Shown in pieces: positions 48,739-57,751 of a stretch of 64,000 nt of DNA. Every line of letters starts with the position of its first letter. The stretch's first letter is position 1. The position numbers and the translations under genes were made by a program. Under the pieces are notes generated by a model. The model searched no databases. It was not told the origin of the DNA and saw only the letters and a list, made by a program, of their open reading frames with translations. The stretch comes from DATKFM01 sp963810485 (GTDB taxonomy: Bacteria > Pseudomonadota > Alphaproteobacteria > Dongiales > Dongiaceae). Location: contig CAWENQ010000004.1 of the NCBI GenBank assembly GCA_963810485.1, positions 496,001 through 560,000 of the forward strand. Reading direction: 5' to 3'.

Positions 48739-50952
48739 ATGTCCTTAGTCATTGCCGAAAGGCCGCTGCCGGCCACCGCGGGCGTCACCTTGCGGATCCA
48801 TTCCGACTATCAGCCGGCGGGCGACCAGCCGCAGGCGATCACGGACCTGACCGCGGGACTACGAAAGGGCGAGCGCGACCAGGTGCTGCTGGGCGTCACC
48901 GGCTCCGGCAAGACCTTCACCATGGCCCACGTGATCCAGAACCTGCAGCGGCCGACGCTGATCCTGGCGCCGAACAAGACGCTGGCGGCGCAGCTCTATG
49001 GCGAGATGAAGGGCTTCTTCCCCGACAATGCGGTGGAGTATTTCGTCTCCTACTACGACTACTACCAGCCGGAAGCCTATGTGCCGCGCACGGACACCTA
49101 TATCGAGAAGGATTCCTCGATCAACGAGCAGATCGACCGCATGCGCCACTCGGCAACGCGGGCCCTGTTCGAGCGCCACGACGTGGTGATCGTCGCCTCG
49201 GTGTCCTGTATCTATGGCATCGGCAATCCCGAGGACTATCAGCGCATGACCATGGCGCTGAGCAAGGGCATGACGTTGGACCGGCGCGAGCTGCTGCGCA
49301 AGCTGGTGGAATTGCAATACCGTCGCAACGATGCAGATTTCAGCCGCGGCGCCTTCCGGGTGCGCGGCGACACCATCGAGCTGTTCCCGGCCCACTTGGA
49401 CGACAGCGCCTGGCGATTCTCCCTGTTCGGCGACGAGCTGGAATCGATCCATGAATTCGACCCGCTGACCGGCGAGAAGCAGGCGGCGCTGGACTATGTG
49501 CGCGTCTACGCCAACAGTCACTATGTGACGCCAAAGCCGACGCTGCAGCAGGCCAGCCGCTTCATCAAAGAGGACCTGAAGCTGCGCCTGACCGAGTTCA
49601 ACGCCCAGGGCAAGCTCCTGGAAGCGCAGCGGCTGGAGCAGCGCACCATGTTCGACCTCGAGATGATCGAGGCGACGGGGAGTTGCGCCGGCATCGAGAA
49701 CTATTCCCGCTATCTGACCGGCCGTAAGCCGGGCGAGCCGCCGCCGACGTTGTTCGAATACCTGCCTGACGACGCGTTGCTGATCGTCGACGAGAGCCAC
49801 GTCACCGTGCCGCAGATCGGCGGCATGTATAAGGGCGACTATGCGCGCAAATCCGTGCTGGCGGAGTTCGGTTTCCGCCTGCCCTCCTGCATCGACAACC
49901 GGCCGCTGAAATTCGACGAATGGAACGCCATGCGGCCGCACACGGTCTATGTCTCGGCGACGCCGGGACCGTGGGAGATGCAGCAGACCGGCGGCGTGTT
50001 CGCCGAGCAGGTGATCCGCCCCACCGGCCTGATCGATCCCGTCTGCATCATCCGCCCGACCGAGACCCAGGTGGATGATTGCATCAACGAGTGCCGGGAG
50101 ATCGCCAAGAAGGGCCAGCGGGTGCTGGTCACTACCCTGACCAAGCGCATGGCGGAGGATCTGACCGAGTACATGCACGAGGCCGGCATCCGCGTGCGCT
50201 ATATCCATTCCGACGTGGAAACCTTGGAGCGCATCGAGATCATCCGCGACCTGCGGCTGGGCGCGTTCGACGTGCTGGTGGGCATCAACCTGCTGCGCGA
50301 GGGCCTGGATATTCCGGAATGCGCGCTGGTCTGCATCCTCGATGCGGACAAGGAAGGCTATCTGCGTTCCCAGACCTCGCTGGTGCAGACCATCGGCCGC
50401 GCCGCGCGCAATATCGACGGCCGCGTGCTGCTCTATGCCGACAAGATGACGGACTCGCTGAAATACGCGCTGGCGGAGACCTCGCGCCGCCGCGAGAAGC
50501 AGCAGGCCTACAACGTCGCCAACGGCATCACGCCGGAGAGCGTTCGCAAGGGCATCTCCGACATCATGCAGAGCGTTTATGAGCGCGACCATGTGACCGT
50601 CGATACTGGCGTCGCCGGCGAGGCGGCGCTGGTGGGCCACAACTTGAAGGCGGTCATTGCAGACCTCGAGAGCAAGATGCGCGCCGCAGCGGCCGATCTG
50701 GAGTTCGAGGACGCCGCGCGCTTCCGCGACGAGATCAAGCGGCTGGAGTCGCTGGAACTGGAGATCCCGACCGGCGGCTTCGCCGAGTCCGGCACGAGTT
50801 ACAAAGGCGGCGACAGCGCCCGCCCCCGCGCCCGTTCCAAGGGCGGCCTGCCCGGGACCACCAAGGGCAAAGGTTTGTTAGGGGGAAAGAGTGCGAGCAG
50901 GGAGGGCGGCTTCGGCGGCCGGCCCAGCGGCAAGCGGCGGCGGGGCCCTTGA
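48739..50952 (+). CDS. uvrB: UvrABC excision nuclease subunit B
   Basis: The 737-residue protein has helicase Walker A (GVTGSGKTFTMAHV), the beta-hairpin region YYDYYQPEAYVPRTDTYIEKD, the DEAD-like box IVDESH, helicase motif VI in QTIGRAARN, and a C-terminal UVR domain (EFEDAARFRDEIKRLE) that contacts UvrC. It verifies DNA lesions during nucleotide excision repair. A Gly/Lys/Arg-rich tail of about 45 residues after the UVR domain is longer than in E. coli UvrB. UvrC is encoded 9 kb away in this window. Confidence 0.96.
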   Translation: MSLVIAERPLPATAGVTLRIHSDYQPAGDQPQAITDLTAGLRKGERDQVLLGVTGSGKTFTMAHVIQNLQRPTLILAPNKTLAAQLYGEMKGFFPDNAVEYFVSYYDYYQPEAYVPRTDTYIEKDSSINEQIDRMRHSATRALFERHDVVIVASVSCIYGIGNPEDYQRMTMALSKGMTLDRRELLRKLVELQYRRNDADFSRGAFRVRGDTIELFPAHLDDSAWRFSLFGDELESIHEFDPLTGEKQAALDYVRVYANSHYVTPKPTLQQASRFIKEDLKLRLTEFNAQGKLLEAQRLEQRTMFDLEMIEATGSCAGIENYSRYLTGRKPGEPPPTLFEYLPDDALLIVDESHVTVPQIGGMYKGDYARKSVLAEFGFRLPSCIDNRPLKFDEWNAMRPHTVYVSATPGPWEMQQTGGVFAEQVIRPTGLIDPVCIIRPTETQVDDCINECREIAKKGQRVLVTTLTKRMAEDLTEYMHEAGIRVRYIHSDVETLERIEIIRDLRLGAFDVLVGINLLREGLDIPECALVCILDADKEGYLRSQTSLVQTIGRAARNIDGRVLLYADKMTDSLKYALAETSRRREKQQAYNVANGITPESVRKGISDIMQSVYERDHVTVDTGVAGEAALVGHNLKAVIADLESKMRAAAADLEFEDAARFRDEIKRLESLELEIPTGGFAESGTSYKGGDSARPRARSKGGLPGTTKGKGLLGGKSASREGGFGGRPSGKRRRGP

Positions 50953-51063
50953 GCGGCCGCGACGACCCTCTATCGCCTGGCCCCGCCTTGTGACAGAATA
51001 ACCGAACTTGCAGTCCCCGCTTGTTGGCGTTGAGGCAACTCCGTTTCCAGGAGGGAGGGACAG

Positions 51064-51651
51064 ATGGCTGACACATTCAGCCGCGAAGCAGTCGGCATAT
51101 TTCATGACGAGAAGAGCCTAAGGTCGGCGGCCGATGCCCTGATGATCTCCGGCTTCGACCGCTCTTATCTCAGCCTGCTGGCGAGCGACAAGGCGGTCGA
51201 TCAGAAACTCGGGCACCACTACGAACGCGTCGCCGAGCTGGAAGACGATCCGGATGTGCCGACCCAAGCCTATGTCGGCAGCGATTCCCGCGTCGAAGGT
51301 CAGGCCGCCGTCATCGGCGGGTTGGTCTATGTCGGTGCCATTGCTTCCATCGGCGCCGTCGTTGCGTCAGGCGGGACGGCGACAATTGCGCTGATCGGCG
51401 CGATGGTTGCCGGCGGCGCCGGCGGCGGTGCACTCGGTGCCGTATTGGCGCGCTTCCTGAGCACGCAGCATGCCGCGCGGCTGGAGACGCAATTGCAACG
51501 GGGTGGCCTGCTGCTGTGGGTGCGTACGCCCGATGCCGAGCATGAGCAGCGCGCCATCGACATCCTCCGGCAGCATGGCGCCGAGGATGTGCATGTGCAT
51601 ACGCTGCCGGGGGAATTGGAAAACGCACCGATGGCGTGTCCCATGAGCTGA
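51064..51651 (+). CDS. Conserved hypothetical protein with glycine-rich membrane hairpin
   Basis: GGAGGGAGG lies just upstream of the ATG. The 195-residue protein has an N-terminal alpha/beta part (AVGIFHDEKSLRSAADALMISGFD), resembling the general stress protein 17M-like domain. A central glycine-zipper hydrophobic hairpin (residues about 80-130, VVASGGTATIALIGAMVAGGAGGG) follows, then a second small alpha/beta part (GGLLLWVRTPDAEHEQRAI). It is probably membrane-associated and stress-related; the function is unknown. Confidence 0.7.
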   Translation: MADTFSREAVGIFHDEKSLRSAADALMISGFDRSYLSLLASDKAVDQKLGHHYERVAELEDDPDVPTQAYVGSDSRVEGQAAVIGGLVYVGAIASIGAVVASGGTATIALIGAMVAGGAGGGALGAVLARFLSTQHAARLETQLQRGGLLLWVRTPDAEHEQRAIDILRQHGAEDVHVHTLPGELENAPMACPMS

Positions 51652-51716
51652 GCTTCATGAACGCTCTAGGAATGTAGGGTGCCATCGGCGGCGGCCTACA
51701 CCGCCGGGAACGAATC

Positions 51717-52763
51717 TCAGCGCGAACCGAGGCGGTAGCTCCGCTTCTCCGGAACGAAGGTGCGGTTGGGGATGCGGTCGGGCGGCACGCCCGCCAGGAC
51801 CTGTCGCACATCGGCGACCACTTCAAGCCGCTTGCGGTAGTACTGATGGCGGACGTCGGAGATATCCGGCTTGGTCTCGCAAACGTCCCGGCAGTCCACC
51901 AGCGTGATCTTGTGCGGCAGATTGGTCAGGGTGCGCGGCCCGGTGCTGCCCAGGCGGTCGGGATTGCCCTTGGTGGTATCGCTGATGATCAGTGCCCGGT
52001 CGCTGCCGGAATAATAGACATGCACGGCCTCCGCCAGCTCCGGCAGCCGCGCCATCTTGTAGTCCAGCTCGAGGGTATCGTTGTCCTCGTCTGCGGCCAT
52101 CAGGAAGATGTTCTGGAATACGCGGGGCATGGTGCGGCTCGGATATTGGGCGATGATCTCCTGCAAGGCGTAGCGCAGGGTATAGTTGCCCATGCTGTGG
52201 GCAACCATATGCAGCTGCTGCCAGCAGAACTGCGACGGGCCTATGTCACGAAAGTATTGCAGCATCTTGAGGAACGCTCGGGCGATGGCGATCGCAGAGG
52301 CCTTCGCGTCGGTGCGGTCTTCGTAATAGGAGACCTCTGGAATCATCTCGCCATTGGCCGGCCAGGAGAACACGGCCACTTCCAGCGGCCGGCCGGCGGT
52401 GCCGTATTCCTGCTTGATCTGGGCGGCGCGCGTCAGCGCTGTGGTGAAATCGGATGCATAGCCGTGGATCAGCAGGAGCAAGTCGCTCTTCTGATTCTTC
52501 ATGTTGTGGCGCAATTCCTCGAAGATCTCCCGACTGCCGAGCACGGTCTTCTTGGACTTGGAAGCCGCGCCGGGAAGCTTTTCCGGCGCCAGATAGACCG
52601 ACTTCACCTTGTATTCGCCGCCGGCCTTGGCGGGCGGGTCCACCTCAGCCGAACCGAAGCGCAGATAATGCGGGCCCTTGGCGTGAAAGCCTGGACCGAA
52701 GCTGGGCTTCGCAGCCGTGCCGGTCTCGCTGCGATTCGTGGCGTAATAGACAGTGATGGCCAT
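51717..52763 (-). CDS. DUF900-type alpha/beta hydrolase
   Basis: The start at 52763 gives 348 residues beginning MAITVYYATNRSE, typical of this family; GGGGGA lies about 10 nt upstream. The alpha/beta hydrolase core shows the oxyanion segment LLLIHGYASDF and the nucleophile elbow VAHSMGNYTLRYAL. A later Asp/His pair is likely in YYSGSDRALIISD and an unassigned His. Family members are serine esterases or lipase-like enzymes of unknown substrate. Confidence 0.82.
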   Translation of the reverse strand: MAITVYYATNRSETGTAAKPSFGPGFHAKGPHYLRFGSAEVDPPAKAGGEYKVKSVYLAPEKLPGAASKSKKTVLGSREIFEELRHNMKNQKSDLLLLIHGYASDFTTALTRAAQIKQEYGTAGRPLEVAVFSWPANGEMIPEVSYYEDRTDAKASAIAIARAFLKMLQYFRDIGPSQFCWQQLHMVAHSMGNYTLRYALQEIIAQYPSRTMPRVFQNIFLMAADEDNDTLELDYKMARLPELAEAVHVYYSGSDRALIISDTTKGNPDRLGSTGPRTLTNLPHKITLVDCRDVCETKPDISDVRHQYYRKRLEVVADVRQVLAGVPPDRIPNRTFVPEKRSYRLGSR

Positions 52764-52920
52764 TTTTATGGATTCCCCCTCGTCAATTGTCGGCCCCTGC
52801 GGATTTCTGCAACTGAAGTATTGAGCGGAAACCTGGGTCATGGCGAGGGCGCAAACAGTGACAAAATTCACAAGGAGCGGCCAACTTGCCCGTGCCGGGC
52901 CGGCCTAGTAGCTTGCCGCG

Positions 52921-53667
52921 ATGGCACAGAACATTCTCATCACCGGTGGCGGCCGGGGCATCGGCGCGGCTATCGCGGTTGCGGCGGCACGCGCCGGCTA
53001 TGACGTGGGACTCTCCTACAAGAGCGACGGCAAGCGGGCCGAGGCGGTCGTCGCGGAGATAAAGTCGCTCGGCCGCAAGGCCTTTGCGCTGCAGTCAGAT
53101 GTGGCGTGGGAGGATGAGGTGGTCGCGCTGTTTGCCCGTGTCGACAAGGAACTGGGGCCGCTGAACGCGCTGGTGAACAATGCCGGCATTACCGGCCGCG
53201 CCGTGCGGGTGCAGGACGTCGATGCGGCGTCAGTCAACGAAGTGATGGCGGCCAATGTAACCGGCAGCTTCATCTGTGCGCGCGAAGCCGTGCGGCGGAT
53301 GTCGACCCGCCAGGGCGGCCGCGGCGGCGCCATCGTCAACATTTCCTCGGCCGCCGCGCGCCATGGCAGCCCCGGCGAATACATCCACTATGCCGCCTCC
53401 AAGGGCGCCATCGACACCTTCACTGTCGGCCTGGCCAAGGAAGTGGCCGACGACGGCATCCGCGTGAACGCCATCCGGCCCGGACTGATCGATACGGAGA
53501 TTCACGCGTCGTCGGGCATCCCCGACCGCGTTGCACGCATCACGCCGACAATTCCTCTGAAGCGCATCGGCAGCGCGGGCGAGGTGGCCGCCGCTGTTCT
53601 CTGGCTGCTGTCGGACGCCGCCTCCTATGTCACGGGCGCGATCCTGGATGTGTCGGGGGGACGGTAG
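52921..53667 (+). CDS. SDR-family oxidoreductase (FabG-like)
   Basis: This 248-residue classical short-chain dehydrogenase has the NAD(P) motif TGGGRGIG (8-15), NNAG (86-89) and a catalytic Ser/Tyr/Lys triad at about Ser142-143, Tyr157 and Lys161 (YIHYAASKGAID). It is probably an alcohol, sugar or 3-oxoacyl reductase. No Shine-Dalgarno is visible; TTGCCC-N17-TAGCTT ends 6 nt before the ATG, so the message may be leaderless. Confidence 0.87.
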   Translation: MAQNILITGGGRGIGAAIAVAAARAGYDVGLSYKSDGKRAEAVVAEIKSLGRKAFALQSDVAWEDEVVALFARVDKELGPLNALVNNAGITGRAVRVQDVDAASVNEVMAANVTGSFICAREAVRRMSTRQGGRGGAIVNISSAAARHGSPGEYIHYAASKGAIDTFTVGLAKEVADDGIRVNAIRPGLIDTEIHASSGIPDRVARITPTIPLKRIGSAGEVAAAVLWLLSDAASYVTGAILDVSGGR

Positions 53668-53671
53668 AGCC

Positions 53672-55352
53672 TCAACCGGCCGGCGTCAGCCACCCGCGAT
53701 AGCGCACGATCAGGCCGGTCAGTTTGTGGCCGATCTCGACATGGAAGCGAAATCGGCCTTGTTCGACGAACTCATAGCTGTCGCGCACAGGCAAGAGGCT
53801 TGATGGCAGGGGAAGTCCCAGAAAGCTCCACCGCCGAGGCACGAGCCAGAGGCGATCTTCGGTCCACACCACGGCAAGACTGACGGCGAAGGGGCCAAAT
53901 CTCTCGACGATCAAGCTATCGGAGCGACCGTTACCCGCGCATTGGACACTGGCGAACGAGCGGCCGGCGAAGGTCCGCAGCCAGACTTCCTTTCCACCGC
54001 GGCGCGTGAATTCGACTCGGACGGGGACGTCACGGCCGGCCGCTGGAAAGCCGATGAGCGCCGCGACAACACGGGCGAGAAAACCGTGACCGCGCTCGAT
54101 CGTGGCGACACCTTCGGCCGCCAAGCTATCGGTGAAACCGTGCATCACCTGCAACGGCTTCGGCAATGACCTCCAGGCAGCGCCCAGCATTCGATGGTAG
54201 AGAGGCATGGGCGGATCATTCGGCACTACTTCCCGCACACCGTGGCTGATAGCGCGGCCATCGAAGAAGGGCTGGTAATCCACGAGATCCAGATCCGTCG
54301 CCGGCGAGCGCGCCCCGGATGCAGGCCGCCGGCCGTCAAGGCAGCGCCTGATGATGGCCGCGGCCGCCATCGACGGAATGAAGGGGCCATCGTCGCCATC
54401 GGCCAGCAGGTGCCAGGAGCGTTCCAACCGCTGGCCGTCACGGGCCGAGCCGGCGACCGCGACGAACATGCCGCCGCGATTCTCACCCCATGTCAGCCGG
54501 CTGTAGACGCTGTAGAACCACCCGGAAAATGGCGCCAGCGACGGCAGCAGGTGAAGCCGCACCAGCCACGCGAATACATTGAACGCCCGATGCAGGATAG
54601 CCGGCACGGGTCCCGCCCCCATCCATACCGACGCGGCATCCGGCCATAGGGCCGGCAGCACATGGAGATCCGGCACATCCACCAGCGAAAAGCGCCGGCT
54701 CTCGAGCGGCAAGCGGCCCGGCGGCGCAATCGTGTAGCGCATGCTCTCCGTCAGCGCATAGCCGACGGCGCGGCGCCCACCGCGAACCAAGCTGACCGGC
54801 TTGCCGGCATACTCGGCAATGGCACGCAGGACGTTCGGGCCGATGGCCTGCGGATTCGGCGATGGCGCAATGCCGCCTGTGATCGTCTCGATGCGCGTCA
54901 TGTCCTTCGTCAACAGCCGCACCACCGCTGCCGTGAGCATAGGAAAGCTGCTGACGCCGGCGAGGATGAAAACTCCGCGCAGCGCGCGCTTCTGCATCGA
55001 ATTGGCCGATTCCGCCGACAAAGCCGGCGCCGTCGGCGAGATCGAGATAGTCGGCGCCAATCGACAAGGCAGCCCTTACGACTCTGTAGGGATCGTCGCC
55101 ATAGGCCTGGAACGGACCGCTGGCATCGACAATCAGGTTGGGCCTGATCCGCGCGAGCTGCAATTCGACATCGCCGTTCCGGTCGAACGCCAGCGGAAGT
55201 CTTTCGGCTCCCGCCGGCAGCCGCTCGCAGAATGCCAAGGCCCTTTCGAATGAGCGGCCCGCGACGAGAAGGGTCAAGCGGCCGTCACCGGCGAGCAACT
55301 GCACGAGCCGCCCGCCGAAAGTGCCATAACCGCCGATGACCAGGATTTTCAT
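53672..55352 (-). CDS. Saccharopine dehydrogenase-like NAD(P)-binding protein with DUF4166 domain, frameshifted near 54980
   Basis: The N-terminal ~125 residues form a Rossmann domain (MKILVIGGYGTFGGRLVQLLAG, then LIVDASGPFQAYGDDPYRV, and ADYLDLADGAGFV) of the saccharopine dehydrogenase/Sacchrp_dh_NADP class. The frame then slips; removing one base near 54977-54985 reads on into GVFILAGVSSFPMLTAAVVR and a long second part. The C-terminal ~180 residues match DUF4166 (HGFLARVVAALIGFPAAGRDV to FHVEIGHKLTGLIVRYRGWL). The repaired protein has about 559 residues. Substrate and role are unknown. Confidence 0.78.
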
Positions 55353-55404
55353 GACCACAGCCAGCTTTGGATGCTGCCGGACATTGCGGGGCTCTGCGTG
55401 CCGA

Positions 55405-55821
55405 CTAGTATCGCGGTGAGGCAGTGGCCACAGGCGCTTCGGCGATAAACGCCGCCCCGGCCGCCTTGAACTCCGCCCGTTCGCGGGCGCGGCGGCGGAA
55501 GCGGGCGACCGCGGAGACGTTGAAGAAATGCATGGCGCCGAGAACCACCAGCACGAGGCCGACCTTGGTGCTGAGATACTCCATCACTTCGGCGGCATCG
55601 ACCGGATGGGTGCCGTAGCGCAGCGACAGCGTCACATAGCCGACATTGATGAGATAGAAGCCGACAACCAGCAGATGGTTGACCGAGTTGGCGAGCGCTT
55701 CGTTGCCGCCGAAGCTGTCGACCAGGAAGATGCGGCCGTTCTTGCTGAGGGTGCGGGCCACCCAGACCGTCAGGACGATGCTGATCGCGAGGTAGAGCGA
55801 ATAAGTGATGACCATGATCAT
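55405..55821 (-). CDS. Small integral membrane protein
   Basis: GGAGA lies 7 nt before the ATG at 55821. The 138-residue protein has three hydrophobic segments: YSLYLAISIVLTVWVARTL, LLVVGFYLINVGYVTLSL, and VGLVLVVLGAMHFFNVSAV. A basic C-terminal part (FRRRARERAEF) follows. It resembles uncharacterised alphaproteobacterial membrane proteins. It lies 32 bp downstream of the DUF393 gene and is probably in the operon controlled by the GbsR-type regulator. Confidence 0.75.
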   Translation of the reverse strand: MIMVITYSLYLAISIVLTVWVARTLSKNGRIFLVDSFGGNEALANSVNHLLVVGFYLINVGYVTLSLRYGTHPVDAAEVMEYLSTKVGLVLVVLGAMHFFNVSAVARFRRRARERAEFKAAGAAFIAEAPVATASPRY

Positions 55822-55853
55822 GATGGAGTCTCCATGAATTATCGGCAGCGCTC

Positions 55854-56252
55854 TCATGGCGCCGGGCAGAGATTGGCGCCGCCGCAGGACCTGCCTTCGG
55901 CAGCCATGCGGCGGCGCAGGTCGCGCACATAGATGATGCCGTAGAGCCCATCGGCGATCTGCCGGACACCCGGCAGTCCGACGATGATCCCGAGCGCGCG
56001 ATAACCCGGCAGCTCGCGCCACAGCCGCGCGAAAGCCGCAGCGCCGCTCAGCAGGCGGCCGTCATCGGTCACTGCATAGAGGCGCACCACGGCCTCCGAT
56101 GGATCCACATGCCAGCGGCGCAGCGCCCAGGGCGCCGCATAGGAGTCGGCCCAGGCGATCAGGCGCGAGCGGCCGGCACTGATCTTCTGGAAGCGGCTGA
56201 CATGCTTGCGGCAGACCGGGCAGGCGCCGTTGTAGTAGACCGTCAGCGCCAC
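55854..56252 (-). CDS. DCC1-like thiol-disulfide oxidoreductase (DUF393)
   Basis: The 132-residue protein begins MALTVYYNGACPVCRKHVSRF, with the DUF393 CxxC pair at Cys11 and Cys14. It ends with GVRQIADGLYGIIYVRDL, a usual family feature. The predicted role is redox exchange of thiols; physiological partners are unknown. It overlaps the small upstream frame by 10 bp and precedes the membrane protein gene. Confidence 0.85.
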   Translation of the reverse strand: MALTVYYNGACPVCRKHVSRFQKISAGRSRLIAWADSYAAPWALRRWHVDPSEAVVRLYAVTDDGRLLSGAAAFARLWRELPGYRALGIIVGLPGVRQIADGLYGIIYVRDLRRRMAAEGRSCGGANLCPAP

Positions 56253-56428
56253 ATGGTCGCCCTCCTCGCCCGGCGCCGGTGATCGGCGCCAAGCTCGACA
56301 GAAGCCGCGGCGCGACGGGCGTCGTCACGGCCTCCGGCGGTGACTCCGGCCGTCGCGATTGCCGTCATCGCCAGCCGGCCCGACCGGCGCTTGCGGCCAT
56401 TGTCCCAACCGCGCAGGAACGCTTCCAT
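56243..56428 (-). CDS. Possible small basic protein upstream of the DUF393 gene
   Basis: An ATG at 56428 with GGAGA 5 nt upstream opens a 61-codon frame rich in Arg and Ala (MEAFLRGWDNGRKRRSGRL) that ends 10 bp inside the DUF393 gene. No homology was recognised. The good ribosome-binding site and the operator just upstream argue for translation, perhaps as a coupling leader; the Arg-rich composition is also what random GC-rich frames give. Confidence 0.4.
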   Translation of the reverse strand: MEAFLRGWDNGRKRRSGRLAMTAIATAGVTAGGRDDARRAAASVELGADHRRRARRATMWR

Positions 56429-56452
56429 GATCGTCTCCATTTCTATCTGTTA

Positions 56453-56470
56453 TTTCTGTACAATCAGAAA
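56453..56470. promoter_or_regulatory. Candidate GbsR-type operator, copy 2
   Basis: TTTCTG-N6-CAGAAA, 25 bp upstream of the small frame that leads the DUF393 operon. The same arms and spacing occur in front of the regulator gene at 57047-57064. Confidence 0.6.
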
Positions 56471-56500
56471 CAAATCGACAAAAAAATATCGCGCAGATTC

Positions 56501-57034
56501 CTACGCGACCTTGGCGACGAATTTCGCGACGCGCGCACCCATCTTGATCAGGGTGATCAGCGTGGATTTCGGCAGCGATTTGACTTGGTCGTACCAGCTG
56601 GTCATGCCTTCGAGAAACAATGTCATGGATTCGATGCGCGCCTTCACTTCCGGATCCGTCTTCGCATCCGATGCTGCTTCGGCGGCGCATTGCCGCAGCA
56701 TGGCGATGGTCGGATCGATCTCGCGCCGCTTCCGCTCCTCGACGATGATGCGGCACATCTCCCAATTGTCCTTGATGCTCTCGAAATGATCGCTGCGGTC
56801 GCCCAGCACATGGGTGACGCGGATCAGGCCGAGGCTCTGCAGTTCGCGCAGGCTGGTGCTGACATTGGAGCGGGCGATGGACAGTGTGTCGGCGATCTCC
56901 TCCGCCGTCAGCGGCGCCGGCGAGAGATAGAGCAGCGCGTGGGCCTGGGCGATCGAGCGGTTGACGCCCCAGCGCGTCCCCATCTCGCCCCAATGGAGGA
57001 TGTAGCGTTCCATAACCGGTGTCAGTTTGATCAT
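56501..57034 (-). CDS. GbsR/MarR-type transcriptional regulator
   Basis: The start is ATG at 57034 (a GTG three codons upstream is possible); 177 residues. The winged helix shows PLTAEEIADTLSIARSNVSTSLRELQSLGLIRV, here split as recognition helix ARSNVSTSLRELQ and wing GDRSDHFESIKDNWEM. A helical C-terminal dimerisation region follows. The pattern matches the GbsR family, regulators of betaine and related genes, more than classical MarR. Two identical inverted repeats flank the gene, so it probably represses itself and the downstream DUF393 genes. Confidence 0.85.
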   Translation of the reverse strand: MIKLTPVMERYILHWGEMGTRWGVNRSIAQAHALLYLSPAPLTAEEIADTLSIARSNVSTSLRELQSLGLIRVTHVLGDRSDHFESIKDNWEMCRIIVEERKRREIDPTIAMLRQCAAEAASDAKTDPEVKARIESMTLFLEGMTSWYDQVKSLPKSTLITLIKMGARVAKFVAKVA

Positions 57035-57045
57035 TGTCTTCACAA

Positions 57046-57065
57046 ATTTCTGTTGTGACAGAAAT
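57046..57065. promoter_or_regulatory. Candidate GbsR-type operator, copy 1
   Basis: ATTTCTGT-TGTG-ACAGAAAT is a perfect 8-bp inverted repeat with a 4-nt spacer, 11 bp upstream of the regulator's start codon. The arms recur at 56453-56470. Confidence 0.65.
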
Positions 57066-57282
57066 GTATGACATCACGAGAAGAAAGTCAAGACCGCGAA
57101 AACCTATATTATTTCAGATGGTTAAATGGCATCGGACTTGGGGCAGGCTTGTGGGCCCTGCCAAACTTACGGCCAGACGATCTGTCCGGCGACGTTTCGG
57201 CCGCCTCTACCCTCGCGAGAACGTGTGGTGTAGTGATGCAAGGCCGCGCCCATATATTCGCCGAAAGCGGAGGATGATCGAC

Positions 57283-57714
57283 ATGGACAGCAAGACATTG
57301 AAGAAACCCAATCCCGCCGATGCAGCCAAGTCGGATGCCGAGTGGCGCCAGAAACTGACGCCCGAGCAGTACCGCGTCACCCGCGAGCATGGCACCGAGC
57401 GGGCCTTCAGCGGCAAATACTGGGATAACCACGAAGATGGCATGTACAAATGCGTCTGTTGCGGCGAACCGCTGTTCGATTCCGGCACGAAATTCGAATC
57501 GGGAACGGGCTGGCCCAGCTTCTACCAGCCGGCCGCCGCGGAATCGGTGGAAACCCATGAAGACCGCAGCTTCTTCATGCGCCGCACCGAAGTGCACTGC
57601 GCCAAATGCGCGGCGCATCTGGGGCATGTCTTCCCCGACGGTCCGAAGCCCACGGGATTGCGCTATTGCATCAACTCGGCGTCGCTGGATTTCGAGCCGA
57701 AGAAAGCCAAGTAG
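57283..57714 (+). CDS. msrB: Peptide-methionine (R)-S-oxide reductase
   Basis: GGAGG lies 9 nt before the ATG at 57283. The 143-residue protein has structural zinc cysteines Cys57, Cys60, Cys106 and Cys109 (YKCVCCGEPLF and HCAKCAAHLGH). The GTGWPSF substrate motif and the catalytic Cys129 in LRYCINSASL are present. It reduces methionine-R-sulfoxide in proteins with thioredoxin. Confidence 0.95.
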   Translation: MDSKTLKKPNPADAAKSDAEWRQKLTPEQYRVTREHGTERAFSGKYWDNHEDGMYKCVCCGEPLFDSGTKFESGTGWPSFYQPAAAESVETHEDRSFFMRRTEVHCAKCAAHLGHVFPDGPKPTGLRYCINSASLDFEPKKAK

Positions 57715-57751
57715 CGGCTTGCGCCGCAGCGGGCGATAGAACTCTCCTCCT

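Noticed and set aside
48859..50640. 593-codon open frame opposite uvrB, and the 500-codon frame opposite tctA (47028-48530)
   Set aside because: Both lie wholly antisense to well-conserved genes and show the His/Gln/Ala/Gly-rich composition of complement frames.
50990..51040. Possible ECF promoter (GAAC then CGTT) before the gene at 51064
   Set aside because: The spacing between the elements is 19 nt and the -35 is imperfect, outside the 16-17 nt seen for this promoter class.
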